Shown one piece after another: positions 32,151 to 41,676 of a DNA stretch of 64,000 nucleotides. Numbering within the stretch: the stretch's first letter is position 1; each line of letters opens with the position of its first letter. The stretch spans positions 248,001 to 312,000 of the forward strand of contig NZ_ATUW01000002.1 in the NCBI RefSeq assembly GCF_000420405.1, written 5' to 3'. Below the pieces are notes generated by a model, which was given only the letters and a program-made list of their open reading frames with translations, had not been told where the DNA came from and did not search any database. Both the position numbers and the translations under genes were made by a program. This stretch comes from Winkia neuii subsp. neuii DSM 8576 (GTDB taxonomy: Bacteria > Actinomycetota > Actinomycetes > Actinomycetales > Actinomycetaceae).

Positions 32151-33332
32151 ATGGCTACGGTTTCCTACTTTGATTTCGCACTGGTGGATAACACCAGGTT
32201 CGAATTTCAGGTGCGTGGAGAGGGGAAGGACTTTTGCTGTTACTTCGACTTCGGGCGCCCGATTGTGCTCACCGACAAGACTCTGACCGCCACCTTGGCA
32301 ATTATTTCGGGGAGAGCCTTTGACCGCATAGAGGTCGGCCACCCCCTGCCCCCAGACTGTGTGGAATTCCTCCGCAGCTTCTGTAGGGCAGAAATTGTCC
32401 CCTCTGCCTCAGCACCGAATTTGGCCGTCCCCTACGTGCCCCAAAAAAGTGGAAATATCGGCCTGTCATTTTCAGGAGGTTTCGATTCCCTGGCTGCCTG
32501 GAAGCTGCTGCCGGCCCAAAACACCACTTTGATCAGTTTAGATTTCGGCGGCAGGTTCTCGAGGGAAGCCCAGTTCTTCACTAATTTCCCCGTAATTTCC
32601 GTAAAGACAAACCTGGTCGCCGCCAGATTCCACACCCACACCTGGGCCTTCATGGCCCTGGGCGCTATCTTGGCCGCCCCCACCCTGGGCCTACAGACGC
32701 TCTCGTTCGGAACAATCTTAGAAGCTAGCTCGGCCAACATGACCTTCAGGGGACTGGGGCAAATAGAGACAGGCTATCCCGTCTTCGACTTCTTGGGCCT
32801 GACCTGGTACAACCCCGCCCTCGGCCTTACCGAGATTGGGACTGCACTAATTTCCGCCAAAACCCACCCCGAACTGCTGTCTGAGTCGCTGAAATCGCTG
32901 GCGGAACCAGGGACCGAAAAACTCTACCGCAAATGGGTACTGCTAAGGCTCGTCGAACGACTCACTGGCCAGAGCCTACCTGTGGAAGAACCCCGCCGCC
33001 CCTACCCCCAACATCGCGTGCCATTCGGTTCTTCCTTTACGTCGCATATGTTGTCTTTCTACATGAGAAAACACCTGGGTGCGGAGGTGGCCGACATATT
33101 CGTTTCAGACGTGCCCGCCGCCGTAGACGAGTTCGTTGCCCGGGCCGATTTGACCTTCTTTGAACGCTACAATTCGAACTTCTTACACAAAGTTCCCCCT
33201 AGCTACCGCCCCGGATTGATAAAGACTCTAGCGGGTTTCGGTATTCTGCCCTACACCGAAAAGGACTTCTTAGAATATCAACGCACCCTACAGCTGCTGA
33301 AAGATGCCGAGGCTAAGCTTGCTGGGCAATGA
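32151..33332 (+). CDS. PP-loop ATP-pyrophosphatase-like protein of unknown function
   Basis: The product is 393 aa. Residues 103-113 read IGLSFSGGFDS, a classic PP-loop (SGGxDS at 108-113) that binds ATP and adenylates a substrate. The following TLISLDFGGRFSREAQFF is consistent with the Rossmann-like fold. The N-terminal 100 residues match nothing I know. I do not see the amidotransferase partner or tRNA-binding domains of GuaA, AsnB, TilS or QueC. Its place among glycan export genes suggests it adenylates or amidates a sugar or alanine-like group, as the PP-loop enzyme WbpG does in O-antigen synthesis; this is inference. AAAGAGGG precedes ATG 32151. The 3' end overlaps the convergent glycosyltransferase gene by 20 nt. 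Confidence 0.7.
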   Translation: MATVSYFDFALVDNTRFEFQVRGEGKDFCCYFDFGRPIVLTDKTLTATLAIISGRAFDRIEVGHPLPPDCVEFLRSFCRAEIVPSASAPNLAVPYVPQKSGNIGLSFSGGFDSLAAWKLLPAQNTTLISLDFGGRFSREAQFFTNFPVISVKTNLVAARFHTHTWAFMALGAILAAPTLGLQTLSFGTILEASSANMTFRGLGQIETGYPVFDFLGLTWYNPALGLTEIGTALISAKTHPELLSESLKSLAEPGTEKLYRKWVLLRLVERLTGQSLPVEEPRRPYPQHRVPFGSSFTSHMLSFYMRKHLGAEVADIFVSDVPAAVDEFVARADLTFFERYNSNFLHKVPPSYRPGLIKTLAGFGILPYTEKDFLEYQRTLQLLKDAEAKLAGQ

Positions 33333-35502
33333 TTGTGCGCAGCTGCTTCAAGATTGCCGCAGAGTTGCCCGCCTGGCACTTGTAGGCCACGTTCGCCTTA
33401 GCTAGCGAAGAACCCGGTTCTACCAGGGCCCAAATATCGCGCCCCGCTCCCAAATAGTCAGCGTACTTGGAGGGCAGGAACGGGTTTATGGGCATGGTGT
33501 CGAGGCATATGGCATCGTTCAGCAAGAGTACTTGACATTGCTTGCAAACATTCAAGAATTCTAAGTAGGGTAAGTACCCGTTCACGTAGGTGAGCAAGTC
33601 GATCCCGTAAGAGGTAACACGTTCTTTTACCTCTTTAGGTTTGTTACAAAAGACGTGGAAACGTACCTTGCGCTGCTCTGCCTGCGACAAATTTCGCAGT
33701 GCCACAAACACGTCGTCCAGACCACGATTTTTGTAAAATGCCCCGAAGTAGGCGATGTTCACAACCCCCGAGGGCATCTTATAGTCAGATTCCACTACCT
33801 CGTAGGAGGCGGCGGGAGGGGTGGGATGGTGGCGCACCGTAGCTTTCGCTTTTACCAGCCGCCGAATATCGTCCGGGTAGTCGGCAACCATGTAGTCCAA
33901 CTGGTTGTCGTTCGTGAAAATGAGTTCATCGGCCGCGAGAAACGTACAAATCTCGATCAGCTCAAAATATGAATTCTGCTCAAGCAACTGGTAGCCCTGC
34001 TGCGACAGGTAGCGCAGCATCATTTTTGACATGTCGCCCTCGCTAAAGGTGCCCGAGCGCAGGTTCCCCGTAACGTCCCGCCGCAGCGGGTCCGAAAACT
34101 CGGCTGTCCAGCGTACTTGAGGGTGGCGCCGTTTGAACAGGAATGCCGCCACGTGGGAGGCCGCCCACAAGGCCCTCGAATACATTGTGCGGTATCCGCT
34201 TCCAGCTGCCGCCTGCCGCTCGGCTACCGCAACCGCCTGGTGGGCAAATGAAACCGTGGGCTCCCAGCCCGAAAAAGACACGGGCGCGTTGACCACAGAC
34301 TTATGCTCAATCCAGCGGTCGGCGATCACGGACAACGACTGGTCTTTGCGACGCAACTTGGACATGTCGTTGCTAATAACGTCGGAGATCGCACCGAGGT
34401 CGGCAACCACCTTCGCCGCGACCGTAGCGGAAGTGTCGGAAAATGGCGAGAAACAGTAGGCAAACACCAGGTTCGTAGCCTTGCCCTCGTTTACCTTCTG
34501 CCAGGGAAATGCCAGCAGTGAACGCTCGGCAAGATCGGCTTCCACCAAGTCGGCCTTTTCGGGATACGCCTGCAAATAGCGCACCGCAAACCCGTATTGA
34601 GCGCTGATTAGAGAGGTGATTACCGCACTATTTTCTGCCTTGCGCGCCTGCTCTAAAGCCCGCACGCAGTCCAGCCGTGCCCGCACGTTGAAAGCGTAGG
34701 AGACCTCTTGGCGCGAAACTGAATCGGGAGTAAGGAAGCGCAGGTAGGCGCCGCCTTCCTGATCCGGAAAGTGAAAGTGCAATCCCTTGCCCGCGAGCGC
34801 GCTGGCAAAGTACACTACGTCCTCGCCTGATTCTAAGTCTTCGCGGTAGCTGAGGGCGGCCGCTATCTTGGCTGGCAGCAGCTTACAGGCGTTAAATCCC
34901 AGCATCCACGGGACCGAATCGACGGCTACTTCTTTGCCCGCATTGTTGTTTATTCGATCTGCGAGGGAGTTTTGAGCTTGGGGTGCACTGCCCACATAGT
35001 TCACTATTGGGGCTACCGAGATTACGTCCTTACCGGCGTGGGCCAGCAGCTGCTCCAGAAAGTGCGGTTCTACGGCGTCGTCGGCGTCGACGAAGGTGAC
35101 GTAGGCTCCCCTAGCCATCGAAAGGCCAATGTTGCGGGCCCGCCCCGCCCCCTTTCGGTCGGCTCTGACCCAGCGCAGATTGGAGTACTGGTTTTGCTGG
35201 CCGAATTCTTCCAGCAGCTTGCTACTGCCGTCTTCAGGCCCGTTCAAAATTACGAGCACTTCGTAGTCTGTTGCAGGCAGGCTCTGGCTGCCCAGAGAGG
35301 TGAGGGTGCGCCCGAGCGTTGCAGCGGCATTGTAGGCCGGGACGATCACGGATACCCGGCACGGATGTTGTTCGAGCGGGAGCGGGCGCAGCTTTTGGTT
35401 TTGGTCTAAGTGCTTAGAAAGGGACGCGATCTCGGCGTCTAGGGCGCCGGCGTCTAATAGCAGGCGGCGAACTTCTTCGGGTACTTCTCCGGTGCGTTTC
35501 AC
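33313..35502 (-). CDS. Two-domain glycosyltransferase (GT2 plus GT4-like)
   Basis: The product is 729 aa. The N-terminal GT2 domain begins RVSVIVPAYNAAATLGRTL near residue 50 and carries the metal-binding VDADDAVEP. After a middle region, the C-terminal 250 residues look like a GT-B acceptor/donor domain (NIAYFGAFYKNRGLDDVF, LNDAICLDTMPINPFLPSKYADYLGAG). It could add two successive sugars. I start at GTG 35502 because it overlaps the upstream stop (GTGA) and has GGAGG 6 nt before it; an ATG at 35526 is weaker. Confidence 0.8.
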   Translation of the reverse strand: MKRTGEVPEEVRRLLLDAGALDAEIASLSKHLDQNQKLRPLPLEQHPCRVSVIVPAYNAAATLGRTLTSLGSQSLPATDYEVLVILNGPEDGSSKLLEEFGQQNQYSNLRWVRADRKGAGRARNIGLSMARGAYVTFVDADDAVEPHFLEQLLAHAGKDVISVAPIVNYVGSAPQAQNSLADRINNNAGKEVAVDSVPWMLGFNACKLLPAKIAAALSYREDLESGEDVVYFASALAGKGLHFHFPDQEGGAYLRFLTPDSVSRQEVSYAFNVRARLDCVRALEQARKAENSAVITSLISAQYGFAVRYLQAYPEKADLVEADLAERSLLAFPWQKVNEGKATNLVFAYCFSPFSDTSATVAAKVVADLGAISDVISNDMSKLRRKDQSLSVIADRWIEHKSVVNAPVSFSGWEPTVSFAHQAVAVAERQAAAGSGYRTMYSRALWAASHVAAFLFKRRHPQVRWTAEFSDPLRRDVTGNLRSGTFSEGDMSKMMLRYLSQQGYQLLEQNSYFELIEICTFLAADELIFTNDNQLDYMVADYPDDIRRLVKAKATVRHHPTPPAASYEVVESDYKMPSGVVNIAYFGAFYKNRGLDDVFVALRNLSQAEQRKVRFHVFCNKPKEVKERVTSYGIDLLTYVNGYLPYLEFLNVCKQCQVLLLNDAICLDTMPINPFLPSKYADYLGAGRDIWALVEPGSSLAKANVAYKCQAGNSAAILKQLRTIIAQQA

Positions 35503-36176
35503 TTGTTTCCTCCGCGCGCCCACCATTTAAGTGTTAGCGAGCCCAGTTTTGATTCAGCCAGCGATTTGTACCGGGCGGCCAGCCTGTCCTTTTGGTTTTG
35601 CACATCTTTGAGTTTTTTGAGTAACTGTTCCCGGTCTTGGCCCTGCCCTTCCGGGATTTTGGCGACGGGCGAGGGCGAAGCTTCCTGGCGGTGGTTGCGC
35701 ACATATTTGAGCAACCCCAAATATTTTTCTTCGACCTCTTGGCCCGTGCCAGTTTGCAGGGCTCGCCCCGGCGCGGCGAGCGCGTCTGCCACCCAGCGGC
35801 TTATGACCGAGGGCGCCGCTTGCCCCCCGATTTGGAATAGCCACATGCCAGCTGCGCCCTCGTAGGCGCTGGCACCGAGCGAGCGCAGCATCCGCATCCA
35901 GGACAGCACCCAAACGTTGTCGAATTCCGCAGGTGGGGAAACTGCCAAAAAGGCTGCGTGGGCGCCGTCTTTGGCGAGCTCGGCAAGGGGAAAAGCAAGA
36001 CTGGGCTCCTGGCAGCACAGCAGGATTTGGCTGACCCCGTCGAAGGTTTTCTCTTCCCGCTCCCCTAATACCGCGATACGGCTTCCCGCCGGCAAGTCCA
36101 ACTCAGCTAGTTGCGGAGCAGGAAATTCTTCTACTAGTACGAGTGTATTTGCCGCGCTGTCTACTAGCCCGCCCAT
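35499..36176 (-). CDS. Uncharacterised protein with C-terminal coiled coil
   Basis: The product is 225 aa. I do not recognise the first 130 residues, which look like a compact alpha/beta domain. The C-terminal half contains EQLLKKLKDVQNQKDRLAARYKSLAESKLG, a heptad-rich coiled coil ending in a Trp-rich LTLKWWARGGNK. Similar coiled coils with a terminal L-x-L-x-x-W pattern occur on glycosyltransferases and chain-length tethers at the membrane. It lies between wecC (2-nt gap) and the two-domain glycosyltransferase (4-nt overlap), so it belongs to the same operon and may scaffold it. Confidence 0.6.
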   Translation of the reverse strand: MGGLVDSAANTLVLVEEFPAPQLAELDLPAGSRIAVLGEREEKTFDGVSQILLCCQEPSLAFPLAELAKDGAHAAFLAVSPPAEFDNVWVLSWMRMLRSLGASAYEGAAGMWLFQIGGQAAPSVISRWVADALAAPGRALQTGTGQEVEEKYLGLLKYVRNHRQEASPSPVAKIPEGQGQDREQLLKKLKDVQNQKDRLAARYKSLAESKLGSLTLKWWARGGNK

Positions 36177-36178
36177 GG

Positions 36179-37405
36179 TTACCTGCCGATAAAATTGAGG
36201 GTTTCGTGGGCGCCGAGGCCTTCCAAAAACTCCGGGGTGAACTGGTCGTGCCCAACTAGTACCAGCGCCAAATCGTAGCCGGAGCCGGGATTGTCTGTAT
36301 CTGCCAGCGTTACCCCGTCTGCCTGTAAAGCCTGCGGCAGCTCGGTGACGTTGGGCTCGTAGATGTCGAAGGTGGCCTGCCTGCCACTAACCAGTTCCTT
36401 GGCGATGCGCAGCGCGGGCGATTCGCGCAGATCGTCAATATTCGGTTTGAAGGCCAGCCCCAAGATTGCAATCTTCGGCCGGGCCACATTGCCGAGGGCG
36501 TCGGCCACTTTCTTGAGCACAAATTTTGGTTTAGCATCGTTTACTTCGCGCGCGGTCCCGATCAGACGGGCATTCTGGCGATCAGCTGCGACTATGAACC
36601 AGGGATCCACAGCGATGCAGTGCCCGCCCACGCCGGGGCCCGGACGCAGAATGTTCACGCGCGGGTGCTTGTTCGCCAAGTCGATCAGTTCCCACACGTC
36701 GATTCCCAACTTGTCAGCAATTAGCGACAATTCGTTGGCAAAGGCAATGTTGACGTCGCGGAAGGAATTTTCGACGAGCTTAGCCAGTTCGGCGGTCTTC
36801 GCATCGGTAGTGTGCACGTGGCCAGCACAAAAGGTGTCGTAGACCTCCTTGGCGCGCTGAGTCGCTTGCGGAGTCAGCCCCCCGATAATGCGATCGTTGG
36901 CCGTCATCTCGACCATGATGCGCCCCGGAAGGACGCGCTCAGGAGCGTGAGCAAACATTACGTGCCCCTCGCCCTCGCGCTTCAGATCCGGACGAGCGGC
37001 AAACACGCGCTCGGCCATGCGCTCGGTAGTAAGCGGCGGCGAAGTGGACTCCAAAATTACCAACTCGTTGCCCCGCAGCTGGGGGATTATCTTGTCGACC
37101 GCCGCATCTATGTAGGACAGGTCGGCCTCGTGCTCACCCTGGAATGGGGTGGGCACCGAAATGATGTACACATCCGAGGCCGGAGTTTCTTTTTGCGCGA
37201 CGAGCCTGCCGGAATCAACAACCTCCTTGAGCGCTTTTTCGAGCCCCTCCTCGACAAAAGGCAACTTTCCGGCATTTACGAATTCCAAAGTGCGCTCTGA
37301 GACGTCGACTCCCGTCACTTTCCAGCCGTTTTGGGCCAGAACCACTGCGGTGGGCAGACCAATATAGCCGAGGCCAATTACGGCTAAAGAACCATGTTCG
37401 CGCAT
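36179..37405 (-). CDS. wecC: UDP-N-acetyl-D-mannosamine dehydrogenase
   Basis: The product is 408 aa. NAD is bound at VIGLGYIGLP (9-18). The catalytic centre includes K209 and N213 in ELAKLVENSFRDVNIAF and the nucleophile C263 in GPGVGGHCIAVDPWF. The ERVLPGRIM stretch (157-164) is the form found in WecC-type enzymes rather than UDP-glucose dehydrogenase. It oxidises UDP-ManNAc twice to UDP-ManNAcA using NAD+. The divergent wecB next door supplies its substrate, which supports the assignment. Confidence 0.9.
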   Translation of the reverse strand: MREHGSLAVIGLGYIGLPTAVVLAQNGWKVTGVDVSERTLEFVNAGKLPFVEEGLEKALKEVVDSGRLVAQKETPASDVYIISVPTPFQGEHEADLSYIDAAVDKIIPQLRGNELVILESTSPPLTTERMAERVFAARPDLKREGEGHVMFAHAPERVLPGRIMVEMTANDRIIGGLTPQATQRAKEVYDTFCAGHVHTTDAKTAELAKLVENSFRDVNIAFANELSLIADKLGIDVWELIDLANKHPRVNILRPGPGVGGHCIAVDPWFIVAADRQNARLIGTAREVNDAKPKFVLKKVADALGNVARPKIAILGLAFKPNIDDLRESPALRIAKELVSGRQATFDIYEPNVTELPQALQADGVTLADTDNPGSGYDLALVLVGHDQFTPEFLEGLGAHETLNFIGR

Positions 37406-37532
37406 TCTTTTCCCTTCTGGTGGGACCTACATACTTCAGACTCCAATTCATGCGGGGAACACAAGCAAAGAGAGCCTTCAAGCAAACATGTTAGTATATT
37501 TTTTGCTCCCCTTCCCATCCGAAAGCGATAAA

Positions 37533-38708
37533 ATGCCTAATAAACACCGCATCCTTGTGATATATGGCACCAGGCCAGAAGCGATTAAAGTCGCTCCTGT
37601 AATCCGAGCATTGCATTCAGCTGCAGATTTTTCCCCTATCGCAGTATCAACCGGCCAGCACAAAGAAATGCTCGAATCGGTAAACAAACTTTTTGACATT
37701 GAACCCGACTACGACCTGTCGGCCTTCGAAAAAGGACAGTCGCTGAACAAGCTTTCGGCAAAGATTTTCAAACGCCTTACTCCTATCCTCGCCGATACCT
37801 GCCCGGACGCTGTACTGGTGCAAGGTGACACCACCACTGTGGCAATCGCCGCCCTCGCCGCATTCAACATGCAGATTCCTGTAATTCACCTGGAGGCCGG
37901 GCTGCGCTCTGGAGACATGTTCTCGCCATTTCCTGAAGAGGCGAACCGCAAGATCACCACGCAGGTGTCTTCCCTAAACCTCGCCCCCACCGAGGTCTCT
38001 CGCAACAACCTGCTGCGCGAAGGGGTAAACCCCGACACCATTGCTGTCGTAGGCAACACAGTGATCGACGCACTCCTGCACGTACTAAAAAAGCCGGCTG
38101 CCTTTGCCGACGAACGCCTCCAGCGAATATACGACTCCAAGGCCCCCGTTTTGCTGCTCACCTGCCACCGCCGCGAAAACTGGGGAGAGCCCATGGAACA
38201 CGTGGGCGAGGCCGTCCACCGCCTGGCGACGCACCTAAAAGATTGGCAAATCGTCTTCCCAGCTCACGCCAACCCCACCGTGCGCCAAACCATCGGCCCC
38301 CACCTCGAAGGCGACTCCAACGTGCTTATCTGCGAGCCGCTAAACTACAGCGAATTTTCCCACATGGAAGAACGCTCCCACCTAATCCTGTCCGATTCCG
38401 GCGGCGTCCAAGAAGAAGCCCCCGCCCTGGGCAAGCCCGTGCTTGTGCTGCGCGACAACACCGAGCGCCCCGAAGCCGTCCAATCCGGCACCGTGCGCCT
38501 GGTTGGAACCAATGCCGACAACATCGTTTCCGAAGCCCTGGCCCTCATCGAAAATCCCGAAAAGTACCAGGAAATGGCGCATGCCAAGAACCCCTTTGGG
38601 GACGGACATTCGGCGGCGCTGGCGCTTATGGCCATTCGCAAGCTGCTCAAGAAACCCCAGCCTGAGGTCGAAGAAGGGCCCACCACCGTGGAACTGCAGA
38701 AGAACTAA
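37533..38708 (+). CDS. wecB: UDP-N-acetylglucosamine 2-epimerase (non-hydrolysing)
   Basis: The product is 391 aa. Signatures are YGTRPEAIKVAPVI near the N-terminus, EAGLRSGD, HRRENWGEP and SDSGGVQEEAPALGKPVLVLRDNTERPE. It interconverts UDP-GlcNAc and UDP-ManNAc. I start at ATG 37533 (MPNKHRILVI); upstream in-frame ATG 37488 would add a non-conserved stretch. A TATATT hexamer at 37495-37500 may be its -10. It is divergent from wecC, and the two 3' ends of wecB and the next gene overlap by 4 nt. Confidence 0.92.
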   Translation: MPNKHRILVIYGTRPEAIKVAPVIRALHSAADFSPIAVSTGQHKEMLESVNKLFDIEPDYDLSAFEKGQSLNKLSAKIFKRLTPILADTCPDAVLVQGDTTTVAIAALAAFNMQIPVIHLEAGLRSGDMFSPFPEEANRKITTQVSSLNLAPTEVSRNNLLREGVNPDTIAVVGNTVIDALLHVLKKPAAFADERLQRIYDSKAPVLLLTCHRRENWGEPMEHVGEAVHRLATHLKDWQIVFPAHANPTVRQTIGPHLEGDSNVLICEPLNYSEFSHMEERSHLILSDSGGVQEEAPALGKPVLVLRDNTERPEAVQSGTVRLVGTNADNIVSEALALIENPEKYQEMAHAKNPFGDGHSAALALMAIRKLLKKPQPEVEEGPTTVELQKN

Positions 38709-40573
38709 CCCAGCTCGCCCCTGTTGGGGCGCCCGCAGTGGGCAAGAGTGGAGTTAGCCAAAATCTCGTAGTCGGAAATGTCCCACGTGTGAGTACCGCC
38801 CGTGCGCATCTGGGCAAAGCCGAAGCGCGAGGACGAGAATATTTTGCCCCCGGCCGCCGCCACCGCCTTGAGTAGCGCCGTGTCCTCGCCCCTAGTGCGG
38901 TCGGCGAAACCAATTTCTTCGACCAGCTCGCGCCTGGCCACGATTGTGGGCCCCGAGACAAAACTGGTGAAGCGGTGTTCAAACTCCCCAAAGCGCAAAA
39001 CCGTCAGGTCGCGCCCCTTCAGGTACAGGTAGTGAGCGTGTTTGCCAACCAGGTCGGCCCCCGAATAGTCGCTGGCCACCAACTGTTCGAACAGATAGTA
39101 CGGCGAATACAGGTCGTCGTCGTCCATCTTGGCCACCCACTCGCCCTCGGCGGCCTGCAAAATTTGGTTGTAGCAAGCCCCAAGGCTGTCCTGCGCATCC
39201 CCGTGCAACCAGGTTATCTGCAGATCTAAGTCCTTCGCTTTTCCCAGCTGAGGGTCGGAGGGCGAAAACCCGTGGGTTAGTATTACGGGCTGCACCTGCA
39301 CTTCGCGTTGCGCGTGCAAATAATCGAGGACGTGGTCCACCTGGGCCGGGCGGTTAGTGGAAATCATGGCGGTAACCGTGGGCAGATGCCAACTGCTCCC
39401 TTCCAGCCCCACTGTTTCGAGTACCTGGTTTATTCGGTGGGCGTAGGTATGTTTTTGCCAGATTCGCCGCTGGGCCCGGTGCGTGATCTGGTCGCGCAAC
39501 TCCTTGTCGTTTACTAATGCCCTCAGCGCATAACCGGCCTCGGGGCGCGAGGACACTTGTACCACTTCCTGTGGCGTGAAGAAGTTTTCTATTGCCGGCG
39601 AGGGCGCAGACACCACCGGGGTGCCACAAGCCGATATTTCAAAAATGCGGCGGGCGCACATTGACGGGGAACTCACCACGGAGTTGACGTTCAAGAACGC
39701 CTTGTACCGCCGGTAGGCGTGCAGCATTTGGGGATATGAGAGGGACCCAACCACTCGTTTGTCGAGCGGGGCTGGAAATTGGTAGCGGGAATCCCCGCCT
39801 AAATAGCGGCTGAAGATGTCGAGCCCTTTGGGCATGCGGGCGGACACGTCGTCCGCCGCCCCTAAAAGCATGTCCATTTGCTCGCGCCGTTCGGGGTACT
39901 TGTGCGCAAAGTACATGCCCGCAAAAGCGACATCTGAAAGCTCGGGCAGTTTTCCGCCCTCCGGCAATCTGATGGGATTGTGTATCGAAGGCTGGGCCGC
40001 AAAGGGTAGTACTCCCACCCGGTCATGGCCTAATTCGTGCCGGTAGCGTTCCAGCAGGGTTTCGTCGGTGGTGAAGACGTAGTCGAACAGTTTGGCAGTT
40101 TCGATGGCGTCCAGGTAGTGGGCCGGGTCTTCTTTGTTCCAAAATACGGTGGGAATGCCGGCCTCTTTACAATGCGCCACAAGCTGGCGCAGCTTGCTGG
40201 TGGGGGTTTTGTTTCCGACTACCATGAACCGCCACTTGTCGTTGTTGCCGTGCCAGGCAGATTCGACAAAGAGCAGGTCGACCTGATTCTGGGCGAGCTG
40301 GCTTTCGAATGCACCCGGCGTTAGTAGAACCTGCTCCCATTCGTAGCGGAGGGCCAGTTCCGAGAACTCGTCCAAAATTACTGCTGCCCGCACCTGGTGG
40401 CGCGGTTTGGTGGCAAGCGGGAGCGGCCAGGGGCCGGGCAGTTTTCTGTTCGTTTTCGCCGGCGCGGGCGCCTTTGTAGCCGCTATTTTTTGCCGCCGAC
40501 GATGTTCTTTTAGCTCGCTCACCCCGCCGTGGCGCAGGTGCCAGAGGTCTTTTCGAAGCTCACCTAGGCCCAT
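38705..40573 (-). CDS. Large two-domain glycosyltransferase (GT-B plus GT2)
   Basis: The product is 622 aa. The N-terminal half resembles the CgeB/DUF3880-type GT-B group (VFWNKEDPAHY, DYVFTTDETLLERY, and FEISACGTPVVSAP). From about 385 a GT2 domain follows, with TVTAMISTNRPAQVDHVLDYL and the metal-binding KMDDDD near 470. A basic amphipathic N-terminus could attach it to the membrane. Like the 729-aa enzyme it may transfer two sugars. It follows the LCP gene directly in transcription order, with no gap, and its 3' end overlaps wecB. Confidence 0.8.
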   Translation of the reverse strand: MGLGELRKDLWHLRHGGVSELKEHRRRQKIAATKAPAPAKTNRKLPGPWPLPLATKPRHQVRAAVILDEFSELALRYEWEQVLLTPGAFESQLAQNQVDLLFVESAWHGNNDKWRFMVVGNKTPTSKLRQLVAHCKEAGIPTVFWNKEDPAHYLDAIETAKLFDYVFTTDETLLERYRHELGHDRVGVLPFAAQPSIHNPIRLPEGGKLPELSDVAFAGMYFAHKYPERREQMDMLLGAADDVSARMPKGLDIFSRYLGGDSRYQFPAPLDKRVVGSLSYPQMLHAYRRYKAFLNVNSVVSSPSMCARRIFEISACGTPVVSAPSPAIENFFTPQEVVQVSSRPEAGYALRALVNDKELRDQITHRAQRRIWQKHTYAHRINQVLETVGLEGSSWHLPTVTAMISTNRPAQVDHVLDYLHAQREVQVQPVILTHGFSPSDPQLGKAKDLDLQITWLHGDAQDSLGACYNQILQAAEGEWVAKMDDDDLYSPYYLFEQLVASDYSGADLVGKHAHYLYLKGRDLTVLRFGEFEHRFTSFVSGPTIVARRELVEEIGFADRTRGEDTALLKAVAAAGGKIFSSSRFGFAQMRTGGTHTWDISDYEILANSTLAHCGRPNRGELG

Positions 40574-41554
40574 CTAGTTCACCCTCTTCGACAGTTGCGG
40601 AATCCCAGCTCCTGCTCCTTGCAAGTATTGGGGCAGGTTGTCTTCGGCCCACGCTTTAGCGAGCGGCTGCAGCACCTCGTAGTCCAGGTTCACTATGGAT
40701 TGGCCGTCGGCGGAGGTGTCGGTACCGGTGTAGGGGGCGGTGATGAAAGTGACGTCTTTGGGGCGCACGTGGCGGGCGTCCTTAGCTAGGGAAAGCAGTT
40801 CGGAGGTGCCCAGGCCTTCGTCGAGTGTCATGTCCTGGGACGCCGTTTGGATGAGGTTCAAAGTTTTAGAGGGCGAAGACAGCACGTCCTCGGAAAATAT
40901 TCCCGCCATTATGGCCCTCATCCAGGCCTGCTGTCGCTTCACCCGATCGAAGTCCCCGCCGGGCAAAGATTTGCGCTCGCGGACGAAGGCTAGCGCTTGC
41001 GTGCCGTTCATCTGTTGGGGCCCTCGCGTGGTTTCGATTTCTACGCTGCCGAGGGCGTCGGTTAGGGCCGAGAAGGTTTCGAAGTTCACTATTGCGAAGT
41101 GGTCAATTGGCACTCCGGTCAAGTCTTGCACGGTCTCGATAGCCAGGGACGGCCCCCCGTATGCAAAGGCGGCGTTTATTTTGGCTTTGCCGTGGCCGGG
41201 GATGTCTACCCAGGCGTCACGCGGAATCGACATTACGGTAACCGCATTGTGTTTGCGCGAAAATTGCACGAGCATCATGGCGTCCGTGCGTGCCCCTCCC
41301 CGGGCCCAGGAGGAGCGGTTCGAGGCGTCTAGGCGCACGTCTGAGCCTAGGACTAAGAAGTTGGTGGCATCAGCTGCGGCCGGTTTTGAAATGGTGGGGG
41401 CTTTGACTTTTACCCGCGAAATATTGCCGGTAACTGACGACGATAACCACCACAGTACCCCCGCGCACAGGAGCACTATTACGAGGGCGATTACCGCCAG
41501 GGTTTTCAGCACCCGGTGGGAACTCTTCGTTGGGGTGGAGTGAGATCCAGCCAT
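40574..41554 (-). CDS. LytR-CpsA-Psr (LCP) family glycopolymer transferase
   Basis: The product is 326 aa. A single N-terminal membrane helix (about 17-39) is followed by an extracellular LCP domain with FLVLGSDVR (66-74), GARTDAMM (87-94) and SIPRDAWVDIPG (109-120); the Asp and Arg residues bind the lipid pyrophosphate. LCP enzymes attach wall teichoic acid, capsule or arabinogalactan to peptidoglycan. ATG 41554 has AAGAAGG upstream; GTG 41584 is an alternative. Presence here indicates the polymer made by this locus is wall-linked. Confidence 0.92.
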   Translation of the reverse strand: MAGSHSTPTKSSHRVLKTLAVIALVIVLLCAGVLWWLSSSVTGNISRVKVKAPTISKPAAADATNFLVLGSDVRLDASNRSSWARGGARTDAMMLVQFSRKHNAVTVMSIPRDAWVDIPGHGKAKINAAFAYGGPSLAIETVQDLTGVPIDHFAIVNFETFSALTDALGSVEIETTRGPQQMNGTQALAFVRERKSLPGGDFDRVKRQQAWMRAIMAGIFSEDVLSSPSKTLNLIQTASQDMTLDEGLGTSELLSLAKDARHVRPKDVTFITAPYTGTDTSADGQSIVNLDYEVLQPLAKAWAEDNLPQYLQGAGAGIPQLSKRVN

Positions 41555-41676
41555 GTTCTGCCTTCTTAGCTTCCGTAAATTCACTTGCGCATACTTGCGT
41601 ACTGACTATAGCAATCCGTACCATAGAAAATACGCTCAAGAAGGTTTTTCTTGATTCCCCACCTACCTGTGACCAA

